Source: an uncultured Lachnospiraceae bacterium (GTDB taxonomy: Bacteria; Bacillota; Clostridia; Lachnospirales; Lachnospiraceae). Taken from it: DNA of 64,000 nt. Position 1 is the first letter of the stretch. The number at the start of each line of letters is the position of its first letter. The position numbers were made by a program, and so were the translations under genes. The stretch spans positions 186,001 to 250,000 of the forward strand of contig URSA01000003.1 in NCBI GenBank assembly GCA_900550475.1. The letters are read 5' to 3'. Shown here piece by piece: positions 1 to 7,399 of this stretch. The notes beneath the pieces are model-generated. The model did no database searches, was not told where the DNA came from, and worked only from the letters and a program-made list of their open reading frames with translations.

Positions 1-809
1 AAAAGAGGGGAACGTCGCTGGATGAGGAGGTGTCAGTCTACGGCATCATAAAGGACAGCCGCTATGTGAAGATCGAGGGTCTGGAAGCCCTCGAGGAGAA
101 CGAGGTTTATATTTCTACATCGTTCAGGGACAAATACAGTCTTGCCGTGGGGGATACGGTTCTGTTAGATGAGAAATATGAGAATAAGCAGTATGCGTTT
201 ACGGTTGCGGGATTCTATGACAAATGCCAGAGCATTGCTGTGTTCATGCCCATGAAAAACTATGAGGCCGTATTCGGACTGGATGAGGGCGAGTTTACCG
301 GATATCTGTCCGACACGGAGATCACAGATATCGGCGATGACAATATTGCCATGGTGATCACGGAGCGGGATATTACGAAAATATGCGACCAGCTGGATCA
401 TTCCATGGGCGACTATATGTCCTATTTCCAGATTCTCTGTATCCTGTTGTCCGCAGTGCTGATCTATCTGCTTACCAAGATCATCATAGAGAAGAATGAA
501 AATGCCATTTCCATGACGAAAATTCTGGGTTATGAGAACCGGGAGATCGCGAGCCTTTATCTGCTGTCTACGACCTTCGTCCTTGTGATCGTGGATGCGG
601 TCAGTGTATTTCTGGGCGGGTTTGTGATGGCGCAGGCATGGAGAGTGGTTATGTTCGGTTTTTCAGGATGGTTTGCCTTTGTGATTCTGCCGATGGGCTA
701 TGTGAAGATGTTCGTGTTCGTGCTGATCGGCTATCTGATTGTCATGGTGTTTGATTTCAGACGGATCAAGAAGATCCCCATGGACGAGGCGCTGAAAAAC
801 GTGGAGTAA
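1..809 (+). CDS. FtsX-like ABC transporter permease, C-terminal part (5' truncated by window)
   Basis: The frame is open to the first bases of the window, so this is the 3' part of a longer gene; the GTG at 30 is only an internal codon. The visible part has an extracellular-type domain (about residues 1-120) followed by three or four hydrophobic segments, ending in a short basic and acidic tail with RRIKKIPMDEAL. That tail (IPxxEAL) is characteristic of FtsX/MacB/LolC-type permeases, which partner an ATPase in lipoprotein, peptide or cell-wall related ABC systems. The ATPase would lie upstream, outside the window. The substrate cannot be told. The gene ends at a hairpin shared with the convergent activase gene. 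Confidence 0.8.
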   Translation, partial: KRGTSLDEEVSVYGIIKDSRYVKIEGLEALEENEVYISTSFRDKYSLAVGDTVLLDEKYENKQYAFTVAGFYDKCQSIAVFMPMKNYEAVFGLDEGEFTGYLSDTEITDIGDDNIAMVITERDITKICDQLDHSMGDYMSYFQILCILLSAVLIYLLTKIIIEKNENAISMTKILGYENREIASLYLLSTTFVLVIVDAVSVFLGGFVMAQAWRVVMFGFSGWFAFVILPMGYVKMFVFVLIGYLIVMVFDFRRIKKIPMDEALKNVE

Positions 810-839
810 GATAAAAAGTAAGAAGTGAGAGTAAAAAAG

Positions 840-873
840 CAGCCGGGCAGGTGGTGACCATCCTGTCCGGCTG
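840..873. terminator. Bidirectional Rho-independent terminator
   Basis: A 12-bp stem (840-851 with 862-873, one G-T pair) sits between two convergent genes. On the + strand it is followed by a T-rich stretch (876-887). On the - strand it is followed by six T (complement of the A run at 833-838). It can serve both the permease and the activase gene. Confidence 0.8.
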
Positions 874-881
874 TACTTGTT

Positions 882-3800
882 TTATTTCAGATTTTTGGAT
901 GCAGTGGAGAGCATCAGCTTGATACGGTTCAGCTGGTTTACCTCGCTGGCGCCGGGATCGTAATCGATGGCGACAATGTTGGAGGCGGGATACTGTCTGC
1001 GCAGCTCCTTGATAACGCCCTTGCCCACCACATGGTTCGGCAGACAGCCGAAGGGCTGACAGCATACAATGTTGGGAACACCGCTGTGGATCAGCTCCAC
1101 CATCTCGCCGGTCAAAAACCAGCCTTCACCGGTCTGATTGCCGATGGAGACAATGGGCTTTGCATATTCCACCAGATCGCGGATATGGGCGGGAGGCGTA
1201 AAGTGCTTACTCTTTGCCAATTCCTTTGCTGCGGCACCGCGCAGCCTCTCGATTGCCCAGATACCCAGAGAGGAGAGGCGGGCGGATTTTTTGCTCATGC
1301 CAAGCTCCTCCGCCTTGTAAATCTGGTTGTAGAAGCAGTAGAGCATGAAATCAATCAGATCCGGCATCACAGCCTCGGCGCCTTCCGATTCCAGAAGCTC
1401 CACCAAATGGTTGTTGCCGGCGGGAGAGAACTTGACCAGAATCTCGCCCACGATGCCCACGCGGGGTTTCTTTAAATTCTCATCAATGGGGATGGCGTCA
1501 AATTCACGCACAATCTCACGGCACATGCGGTTGAAGGTAAAGAAATTCATGTGCTTTGCAGAAACAAATTCCTGTGCACGCTTCACCCATTTCCGGTGTA
1601 CGGCATCCACACTGCCGGGTTCTGATTCATAGGGGCGCATACGGTAAACACAGCGCATGAAAATGTCTCCGAAGGCAGCGCCATATGCGGCGCGCAGAAT
1701 CATGTCCGCATTCAGATGAAAACCGGGATTGTTCTCAATGCCGGCGAGATTCAGGGAAATGACGGGAATCTGCTCCATGCCGGCTTTTTTTAACGCACGG
1801 CGGATAAATCCGATGTAGTTGGTAGCACGGCAGCCGCCGCCGGTCTGGGACATGATAATCGCTGTTTTGTTCAAATCATACTTTCCGGAGAGCAGCGCCT
1901 CCATGATCTGACCCACCACCAGAAGAGAAGGGTAGCAGGCGTCATTGTTGACATATTTAAGACCTACATCCACAGAGTGCTTGTTGTCGTTGCCGAGCAC
2001 CTCAAAATTGTAGCCGCATGCCCGGAAGGCGGGCTGCAGGATCTCAAAGTGGATCGGCGACATCTGCGGACAGAGAATGGTATAATCCTTACGCATTTCC
2101 TCCGTAAACGGAACCTTGTAAATAGCGGAGGAATGGAGGGTACGCTGCTTGTTCTGCTTCTCCCTGACGCGGATCGCGGAGAGCAGGGAGCGGATACGGA
2201 TACGGGCAGCTCCCAGATTATTGACCTCATCGATCTTTAAACAGGTATAGATCTTGTCCGAACCGGAGAGAATGTCGTTCACCTGATCGGTCGTAACCGC
2301 ATCCAGACCGCAGCCAAAGGAATTGAGCTGGATCAGGTCAACATCCTCCCTTGACTTTACAAAGCTTGCCGCAGCGTAAAGGCGGGAGTGGTACATCCAC
2401 TGGTCGGAGACAATGAGCGGGCGCTCCGGCTTGCCCAGATGGGAAACGGAGTCCTCTGTCAGAACCGCAATGTCGTAGGAGGTGATCAGCTCCGGAATGC
2501 CGTGGTTGATCTCGGGATCCGCATGGTAGGGACGGCCTGCCAGCACGATGCCGCGCTTGTGGTTCTCCTCCATCCATGCAAGGGTCTCCTCCCCCTTCTT
2601 TTCCATGTCGCGTCTTGCAGCTGCCTGCTCCGCCCATGCGGCATCCACGGCAGCGCGGATTTCCCGCGCGTCGATCAGCGGGAATGCCTTGATCAGGGAG
2701 GAACTGATGGTTCCCTGATCCCGGAAGGACATGAAGGGATTCAAAAACTCCACCTCACCCCGTCCGATCTCCTCCACATTGTTCTTGATGTTCTCGGAGT
2801 AGGAGGTGACGATGGGACAGTTGTAGTGGTTGTTGGTGCCCTCCACCTCATCGCGCTCGTAGAATACGGCGGGATAGAAGATGAACGGAACCTTCTGGCG
2901 GATCAGCCATGTCACATGACCGTGAGCCAGCTTCGCCGGATAACATTCCGATTCACTGGGGATGGATTCGATGCCCAGCTCGTAGATCTTACGATTGGAA
3001 GCAGGGGAGAGTACCACCTGATAGCCCAGTTTTGTGAAGAAAGTGAACCAGAACGGATAATTCTCGTACATGTTGAGCACGCGGGGAATGCCCACCTGAC
3101 CGCGGGGCGCCTGATCCGGCGTCAGCGGCTCATAGGAAAAGAGACGCTTTAGCTTGTACTCAAACAGGTTGGGGATGTTGTTCTCATTCTTGGCTTTTCC
3201 CAGACCGCGCTCGCAGCGGTTGCCGGAGATATACTGACGGCCGCCGGAAAACCGGTTGATGGTGAGACGGCAGTTGTTGGTACAGCCCTTACACTTTGCC
3301 ATGCTGGTCTCAAACTTCAGCTCGCATATTTTCCGGAAGGAGAGCATGGAGCTTTCCTCCCCGGCGGTGTAGCGCTCTCTTGCGATCAGAGCGGCACCGA
3401 ATGCGCCCATGATGCCGGCAATGTCGGGACGGATCGCCTCGCAGCCCGCGATTTTCTCAAAGCTTCGCAGAACGGCGTCGTTGTAGAACGTACCGCCCTG
3501 CACCACAATATTTTCTCCGAGCTCGGAGGCATCGGAGACCTTGATTACCTTAAATAATGCATTCTTGATAACGGAGTAGGCAAGACCTGCGGAGATATCC
3601 GCCACGGAAGCCCCCTCCTTCTGCGCCTGCTTTACCTTGGAGTTCATAAACACGGTACAGCGGGTACCCAGATCAATGGGATGCTCGGCAAACAGGGCAG
3701 CCTTCGCAAAATCCTGTACGGAATAGTTTAGGGACCTGGCAAAGGTTTCAATGAAGGAACCGCACCCGGAGGAGCATGCCTCGTTGAGCTGCACACTGTC

Positions 3801-5102
3801 CACGGTGTGATTTTTGATCTTGATACATTTCATATCCTGCCCGCCGATGTCCAGAATGCAGTCCACGGAAGGATTGAAGAATGCGGCAGCATAGTAGTGG
3901 GCAACCGTTTCCACCTCACCGTCGTCCAAAAGGAATGCAGCCTTCATCAGCGCTTCTCCGTAGCCGGTGGAGCAGGCGCGGGCGATGGTGACGCCCTCGG
4001 GAAGAAGAGCGTAGATCTCCTTCAGGGAGCGGATGGCTGTATTCAGCGGACTGCCGTCGTTGCTGCTGTAAAAGGAATACAGAAGAGAACCGTCCTCGGC
4101 TACGAGAGCGATCTTAGTGGTGGTGGAACCGGCGTCGATTCCCAGATAGGCATTTCCCTTGTAGGAGGCGAGCTCTGCCGTGCCTACATGGTGCCTGCCG
4201 TGGCGCTCCTTGAATTCATTGTAGGCAGACTGATCCGCAAACAGGGGCTCCATGCGCTCCACCTCAAACTCCATCTTGATGTCGGAGGAGAGTTTTCCCA
4301 CCATTTCCTCCATAGAATAGGAGACATCCTCCTTTGCGTTGAGAGCGGAACCGATCGCCGCAAAAAGATGGGAGTTATCCGTATCTATAATGTGTTCCTC
4401 ATCCAACTTCAGGGTTCGGATGAAGGCAGCCTTTAACTCGGACAGAAAGTGCAGGGGACCGCCCAGAAAAGCAACATGTCCTCTGATGGGTTTTCCGCAG
4501 GCAAGACCGCTGATGGTCTGGTTCACCACCGCCTGAAAAATGGAAGCGGAGAGATCCTCTTTGGTAGCCCCCTCGTTGATCAGGGGCTGGATGTCGGTCT
4601 TTGCAAACACGCCGCAGCGGGCAGCGATGGTGTATAAGGAGTTGTAATTTCTGGCATACTCATTGAGACCGGAGGCGTCCGTCTGGATCAGGGAAGCCAT
4701 CTGGTCGATGAAGGAGCCCGTACCTCCGGCACAGATGCCGTTCATACGCTGCTCCACATTGCCGCCTTCAAAGTAGATGATCTTTGCATCCTCGCCGCCG
4801 AGCTCGATGGCAACATCCGTCTGGGGAGCAAGCTCCTTTAGGGATGTGGCAACGGCAATAACCTCCTGAGTGAAGGGAACCTGCAGATGGTTGGCAAGCG
4901 TAAGACCGCCGGAGCCGGTGATCATGGGATGGACGGTAAGGTTGCCAAGCTTGTCATATGCTTTTTGTAGCAGGGAGGAAAGCGTTTCCCTGATGTTGGC
5001 AAAATGCCGCTCGTAGTCCGAGAACAGAATCCGGTGCTGCTCGTCCAAGATGGCAATTTTGACGGTTGTGGAGCCGATATCAATACCCAGTGTATATGTC
5101 AT
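882..5102 (-). CDS. Acyl-CoA dehydratase activase / DUF2229 fusion protein (BadF/HgdC superfamily), 1406 aa
   Basis: Two BadF/BadG/HgdC-type ASKHA ATPase domains lie in tandem. The first has GIDIGSTT near residue 6 and CAGGTGSF near 124. The second has GIDAGSTT near 321 and CSSGCGSF near 443. A cysteine cluster follows (CKGCTNNC, then NRCERG, about 595-635), then a DUF2229-like region (FGCGLDA) and a C-terminal part resembling 2-hydroxyacyl-CoA dehydratase subunits. Activases of this family use ATP hydrolysis to push a low-potential electron from a [4Fe-4S] cluster into a dehydratase or double-cubane-cluster reductase; here donor and acceptor modules appear fused. The ATG at 5102 is preferred over one at 5198 because AAGGA precedes it and the first Gly-rich motif begins five residues later. 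The gene is monocistronic. Its physiological substrate is unknown. Confidence 0.85.
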   Translation of the reverse strand: MTYTLGIDIGSTTVKIAILDEQHRILFSDYERHFANIRETLSSLLQKAYDKLGNLTVHPMITGSGGLTLANHLQVPFTQEVIAVATSLKELAPQTDVAIELGGEDAKIIYFEGGNVEQRMNGICAGGTGSFIDQMASLIQTDASGLNEYARNYNSLYTIAARCGVFAKTDIQPLINEGATKEDLSASIFQAVVNQTISGLACGKPIRGHVAFLGGPLHFLSELKAAFIRTLKLDEEHIIDTDNSHLFAAIGSALNAKEDVSYSMEEMVGKLSSDIKMEFEVERMEPLFADQSAYNEFKERHGRHHVGTAELASYKGNAYLGIDAGSTTTKIALVAEDGSLLYSFYSSNDGSPLNTAIRSLKEIYALLPEGVTIARACSTGYGEALMKAAFLLDDGEVETVAHYYAAAFFNPSVDCILDIGGQDMKCIKIKNHTVDSVQLNEACSSGCGSFIETFARSLNYSVQDFAKAALFAEHPIDLGTRCTVFMNSKVKQAQKEGASVADISAGLAYSVIKNALFKVIKVSDASELGENIVVQGGTFYNDAVLRSFEKIAGCEAIRPDIAGIMGAFGAALIARERYTAGEESSMLSFRKICELKFETSMAKCKGCTNNCRLTINRFSGGRQYISGNRCERGLGKAKNENNIPNLFEYKLKRLFSYEPLTPDQAPRGQVGIPRVLNMYENYPFWFTFFTKLGYQVVLSPASNRKIYELGIESIPSESECYPAKLAHGHVTWLIRQKVPFIFYPAVFYERDEVEGTNNHYNCPIVTSYSENIKNNVEEIGRGEVEFLNPFMSFRDQGTISSSLIKAFPLIDAREIRAAVDAAWAEQAAARRDMEKKGEETLAWMEENHKRGIVLAGRPYHADPEINHGIPELITSYDIAVLTEDSVSHLGKPERPLIVSDQWMYHSRLYAAASFVKSREDVDLIQLNSFGCGLDAVTTDQVNDILSGSDKIYTCLKIDEVNNLGAARIRIRSLLSAIRVREKQNKQRTLHSSAIYKVPFTEEMRKDYTILCPQMSPIHFEILQPAFRACGYNFEVLGNDNKHSVDVGLKYVNNDACYPSLLVVGQIMEALLSGKYDLNKTAIIMSQTGGGCRATNYIGFIRRALKKAGMEQIPVISLNLAGIENNPGFHLNADMILRAAYGAAFGDIFMRCVYRMRPYESEPGSVDAVHRKWVKRAQEFVSAKHMNFFTFNRMCREIVREFDAIPIDENLKKPRVGIVGEILVKFSPAGNNHLVELLESEGAEAVMPDLIDFMLYCFYNQIYKAEELGMSKKSARLSSLGIWAIERLRGAAAKELAKSKHFTPPAHIRDLVEYAKPIVSIGNQTGEGWFLTGEMVELIHSGVPNIVCCQPFGCLPNHVVGKGVIKELRRQYPASNIVAIDYDPGASEVNQLNRIKLMLSTASKNLK

Positions 5103-5170
5103 ATAACGCGTCCTTTTTCTTTGATTTTGTGTCAAAAACAGCTTGCATGCAGTAGTGCATACAAACTTGA

Positions 5171-5199
5171 TTATACGACAGAAAGCGACAAATTGCAAC
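5171..5199 (-). promoter_or_regulatory. Promoter of activase gene
   Basis: On the - strand a TTGCAA -35 (5199-5194) is separated by 17 bp from a perfect TATAAT (5176-5171), about 70 bp upstream of the ATG at 5102. Confidence 0.6.
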
Positions 5200-5225
5200 G
5201 AGGAAAGCCTTCATAAAATTTTACA

Positions 5226-5254
5226 TTTACTTTGGAAAACAGGAATGATAGAAT
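5226..5254 (+). promoter_or_regulatory. Promoter of pseudorhomboid/sigma-like operon
   Basis: TTTACT (5226-5231), 17 bp, TAGAAT (5249-5254), with TGA just before the -10 as an extended -10. The start codon at 5301 lies about 40 bp past the expected transcription start. Confidence 0.6.
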
Positions 5255-5300
5255 ATATGCAACTATCCTGTCTCAAATGACGGGAGACCGGAGGCAAAGT

Positions 5301-6212
5301 ATGTACCATATGAGCAAATTTGAAAAAAAGTTCGGAAAGTACGCCATTCCGAATTTGTCCACCATATTGATTGCCTGCTATGCGGTGGGCTACATTATCG
5401 AACTGATCAACAGTGAGTTTGTCTATTACCTGACGCTGGATCCGTACCAGATCCTGCATGGTCAGGTGTGGCGTCTGTTTACATGGATTGTGGTTCCCCC
5501 CTCCATGGGCGGCCCCATCTCGACCCTGATCATGCTGTATTTCTACTGGTTGATCGGAAATGCGCTGGAACGTACCTGGGGCACCTACCGCTACAATGTG
5601 TATCTGTTTTCCGGCATGCTGTTTACCATACTGGGCAGCTTTGCCGCCATGGGACTTGCCTACATCTTTTTAGGAGAGACGTGGGGACTTTCCGATCCTG
5701 CCGTGGCAGCGTTAATCTTCCGGCTGGGCTCCCAGTTCTTCAATACGGGATATGTCAACACCTCGATCTTTCTGGCGTTTGCGGCGACCTTCCCCGATGT
5801 GCAGGTGCTGTTGATGTTTATTGTGCCCATCAAGGTCAAGTGGATGGGAATCGTCTACGCCGTGATCGCGGGATGGGAGTTCATTCAGGGAGCGGTTATA
5901 TCCCTGGGAGGGGTTCCGGCTGTTGATTTAAGTTTATTCTGCAGGGTGGCGATCGTGGCGTCCCTGCTCAACTTCGTCGTGTTTTTCTTCACCTCGAGGA
6001 AGAGAATCATACGGAGCCCGAAGCAGATCCGCAAACAGCAGGAGTTCCGCAGTCAGGTGCGCCACAGTCAGGCGGTGACGAAGCACAAGTGCGCCATCTG
6101 CGGAAGAACGGATGAATCAAATCCTGAGCTGGAGTTCCGGTTCTGCTCGAAGTGCAACGGCAATTACGAATATTGTCAGGACCATCTGTTTACCCACAAG
6201 CATGTGGAGTAG
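5301..6212 (+). CDS. Rhomboid-like membrane protein, catalytically dead, with C-terminal Cys/His tail
   Basis: A 303-residue membrane protein with about six hydrophobic segments. The architecture resembles rhomboid/derlin proteins: an amphipathic start, the motif GQVWRLFTW in the first loop, and an ALERTWGTYR segment before the second core helix. The serine GxSG motif of active rhomboids is absent; the corresponding stretch reads NTSIFLAFAATFPD, more like eukaryotic derlins. The cytosolic tail after residue 235 carries CAIC, CSKC and then C-x2-H plus HKH, a plausible zinc-ribbon. ATG 5301 follows GGAGG at 5290-5294. It heads an operon with the sigma-like gene 20 bp downstream. A non-proteolytic role in membrane-protein recognition is an inference. 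Confidence 0.65.
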   Translation: MYHMSKFEKKFGKYAIPNLSTILIACYAVGYIIELINSEFVYYLTLDPYQILHGQVWRLFTWIVVPPSMGGPISTLIMLYFYWLIGNALERTWGTYRYNVYLFSGMLFTILGSFAAMGLAYIFLGETWGLSDPAVAALIFRLGSQFFNTGYVNTSIFLAFAATFPDVQVLLMFIVPIKVKWMGIVYAVIAGWEFIQGAVISLGGVPAVDLSLFCRVAIVASLLNFVVFFFTSRKRIIRSPKQIRKQQEFRSQVRHSQAVTKHKCAICGRTDESNPELEFRFCSKCNGNYEYCQDHLFTHKHVE

Positions 6213-6232
6213 GGAGCTTTTGGAGGAAGAAA

Positions 6233-6973
6233 ATGGAAAGGGAATTGTTGTTTGCGGATAAGCTGCAAAATCTGAGGGAGACGGCAAAGGCGCAGGGAAA
6301 CCTGCTCACGGAGACACAGGTAAAGGAGGCGTTTGCGGACTTTGCTCTGGACGAGGAGCAGCTTGCGCTGGTGTATGATTACCTGAAAAAACACAAGGTC
6401 GGAATCGGCGAGCCCCTGAGTGAGGAGGAATACCTCACGGAGGAGGAGCGGAATTTCTTACAGATCTATCTGGATGAGATCGCACGGACGGAAACGCTCA
6501 GCGACGGAGAGCGGGAGGCGGTGGTGCTGTCCGCCATGGCGGGGGACGCACAGGCACAGGAGAGGCTTCTGACACTGATGCTGCCGCAGGTGGTGGACGT
6601 GGCGAAGCTCTACGCGGGACAGGGCGTCTTTCTGGAGGATCTGATCGGAGAGGGCAACGTGGCACTCGCCATGGGCGTGCGGATGCTGGGAGCCATGGAG
6701 CATGCGGCGGAAGCGGAGGCCATGCTGGCTAAAATGATGATGGACGCCATGGAGGATTACATCGCGGAAAATGCGGAGGAATCCAAGAAGGACAACAACA
6801 TTGCCGGAAGGGTCAACAAGGTGGCGGATGCAGCAAGAAAGCTGGCGGAGGAATACGGCAGAAAGGTGACGGCGGAGGAGCTTGCCGCGGAGAGCAGGCT
6901 CTCCTTAAAGGCTATCCGGGACGCCATGCGCATCAGCGGAGATAAAATAGAGGATCTGGAGAAACTTTCATGA
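6233..6973 (+). CDS. Sigma-70-like protein with regions 1.2/2.1-2.2 and 3 but no recognisable region 2.3-2.4 or 4
   Basis: A 246-residue acidic protein. Residues about 74-150 match primary sigma factors: FLQIYLDEIA corresponds to the region 1.2 start, and VAKLYAGQGVFLEDLIGEGN corresponds to the core-binding part of region 2 (VSIAKKYxxRGLxxLDLIQEGN). Where region 2.3-2.4 should bring aromatic and basic residues that melt and read the -10 box, there is an acidic helix-rich stretch. A region 3-like helix pair follows (RKLAEEYGRKVTAEELA), and the protein ends without region 4. It could bind RNA polymerase core without reading promoters. The start is ATG 6233 after GGAGGA. It overlaps the next gene by ATGA at 6970-6973. 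Confidence 0.65.
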   Translation: MERELLFADKLQNLRETAKAQGNLLTETQVKEAFADFALDEEQLALVYDYLKKHKVGIGEPLSEEEYLTEEERNFLQIYLDEIARTETLSDGEREAVVLSAMAGDAQAQERLLTLMLPQVVDVAKLYAGQGVFLEDLIGEGNVALAMGVRMLGAMEHAAEAEAMLAKMMMDAMEDYIAENAEESKKDNNIAGRVNKVADAARKLAEEYGRKVTAEELAAESRLSLKAIRDAMRISGDKIEDLEKLS

Positions 6974-7383
6974 ACATGACAACAGGTGAGAACAGGGATT
7001 ACAAATATGTGATGCAGGACGTCGGCAGCGTCTATGTGGGGGCGAAATACACCTACGACGAGCTGATTGAGGGGGAGGACATTCCGTTCAAGTTAAAGAC
7101 CCTCGTCAACCACTACATAAAGCCGGAGCTTTCGGGTGAGGATCTCTCTCTGGAGAGCCATTTCTATTACATGGAGCCCCACGGCTTTGCCTACCAGACC
7201 TACCTGCAGCTAAAGACCAAGGTAAAATTCAGCATTCTGCGGGAGAAACACGGAAAACGGCAGTATGTGACGGAGACATGGAAATTGCAGGAATTTGTGA
7301 AAATGACGCCGCAGCAGAAGGAAGAGGCGGGAGTGCTGATTCAGGAGATCGCGCTTTCCAAGCTGGCGCTTATGACATTGTAA
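6970..7383 (+). CDS. Conserved-looking hypothetical protein, 137 aa
   Basis: I do not recognise this family. It is soluble, with no signal peptide or membrane segment, and rich in Tyr and Lys with a predicted mixed alpha/beta pattern. The middle contains HFYYMEPHGFAYQTYLQLKTK, which looks like two beta strands. It starts within the stop codon of the sigma-like gene (ATGA), indicating translational coupling, and lies 16 bp before the metalloprotease gene. Tight coupling to the sigma-like gene suggests a partner or modulator of that protein, but nothing in the sequence proves it. Confidence 0.7.
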   Translation: MNMTTGENRDYKYVMQDVGSVYVGAKYTYDELIEGEDIPFKLKTLVNHYIKPELSGEDLSLESHFYYMEPHGFAYQTYLQLKTKVKFSILREKHGKRQYVTETWKLQEFVKMTPQQKEEAGVLIQEIALSKLALMTL

Positions 7384-7399
7384 AAGAGAGGGAGAGTGT

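Noticed and set aside
30..32. GTG at 30 as start of the first gene
   Set aside because: The frame is open upstream to the window edge and the product lacks the N-terminal part of an FtsX permease.
5103..5198. ATG at 5198 as start of the activase gene
   Set aside because: It would add 32 residues before the conserved first strand and overlaps the promoter; ATG 5102 has a ribosome binding site.
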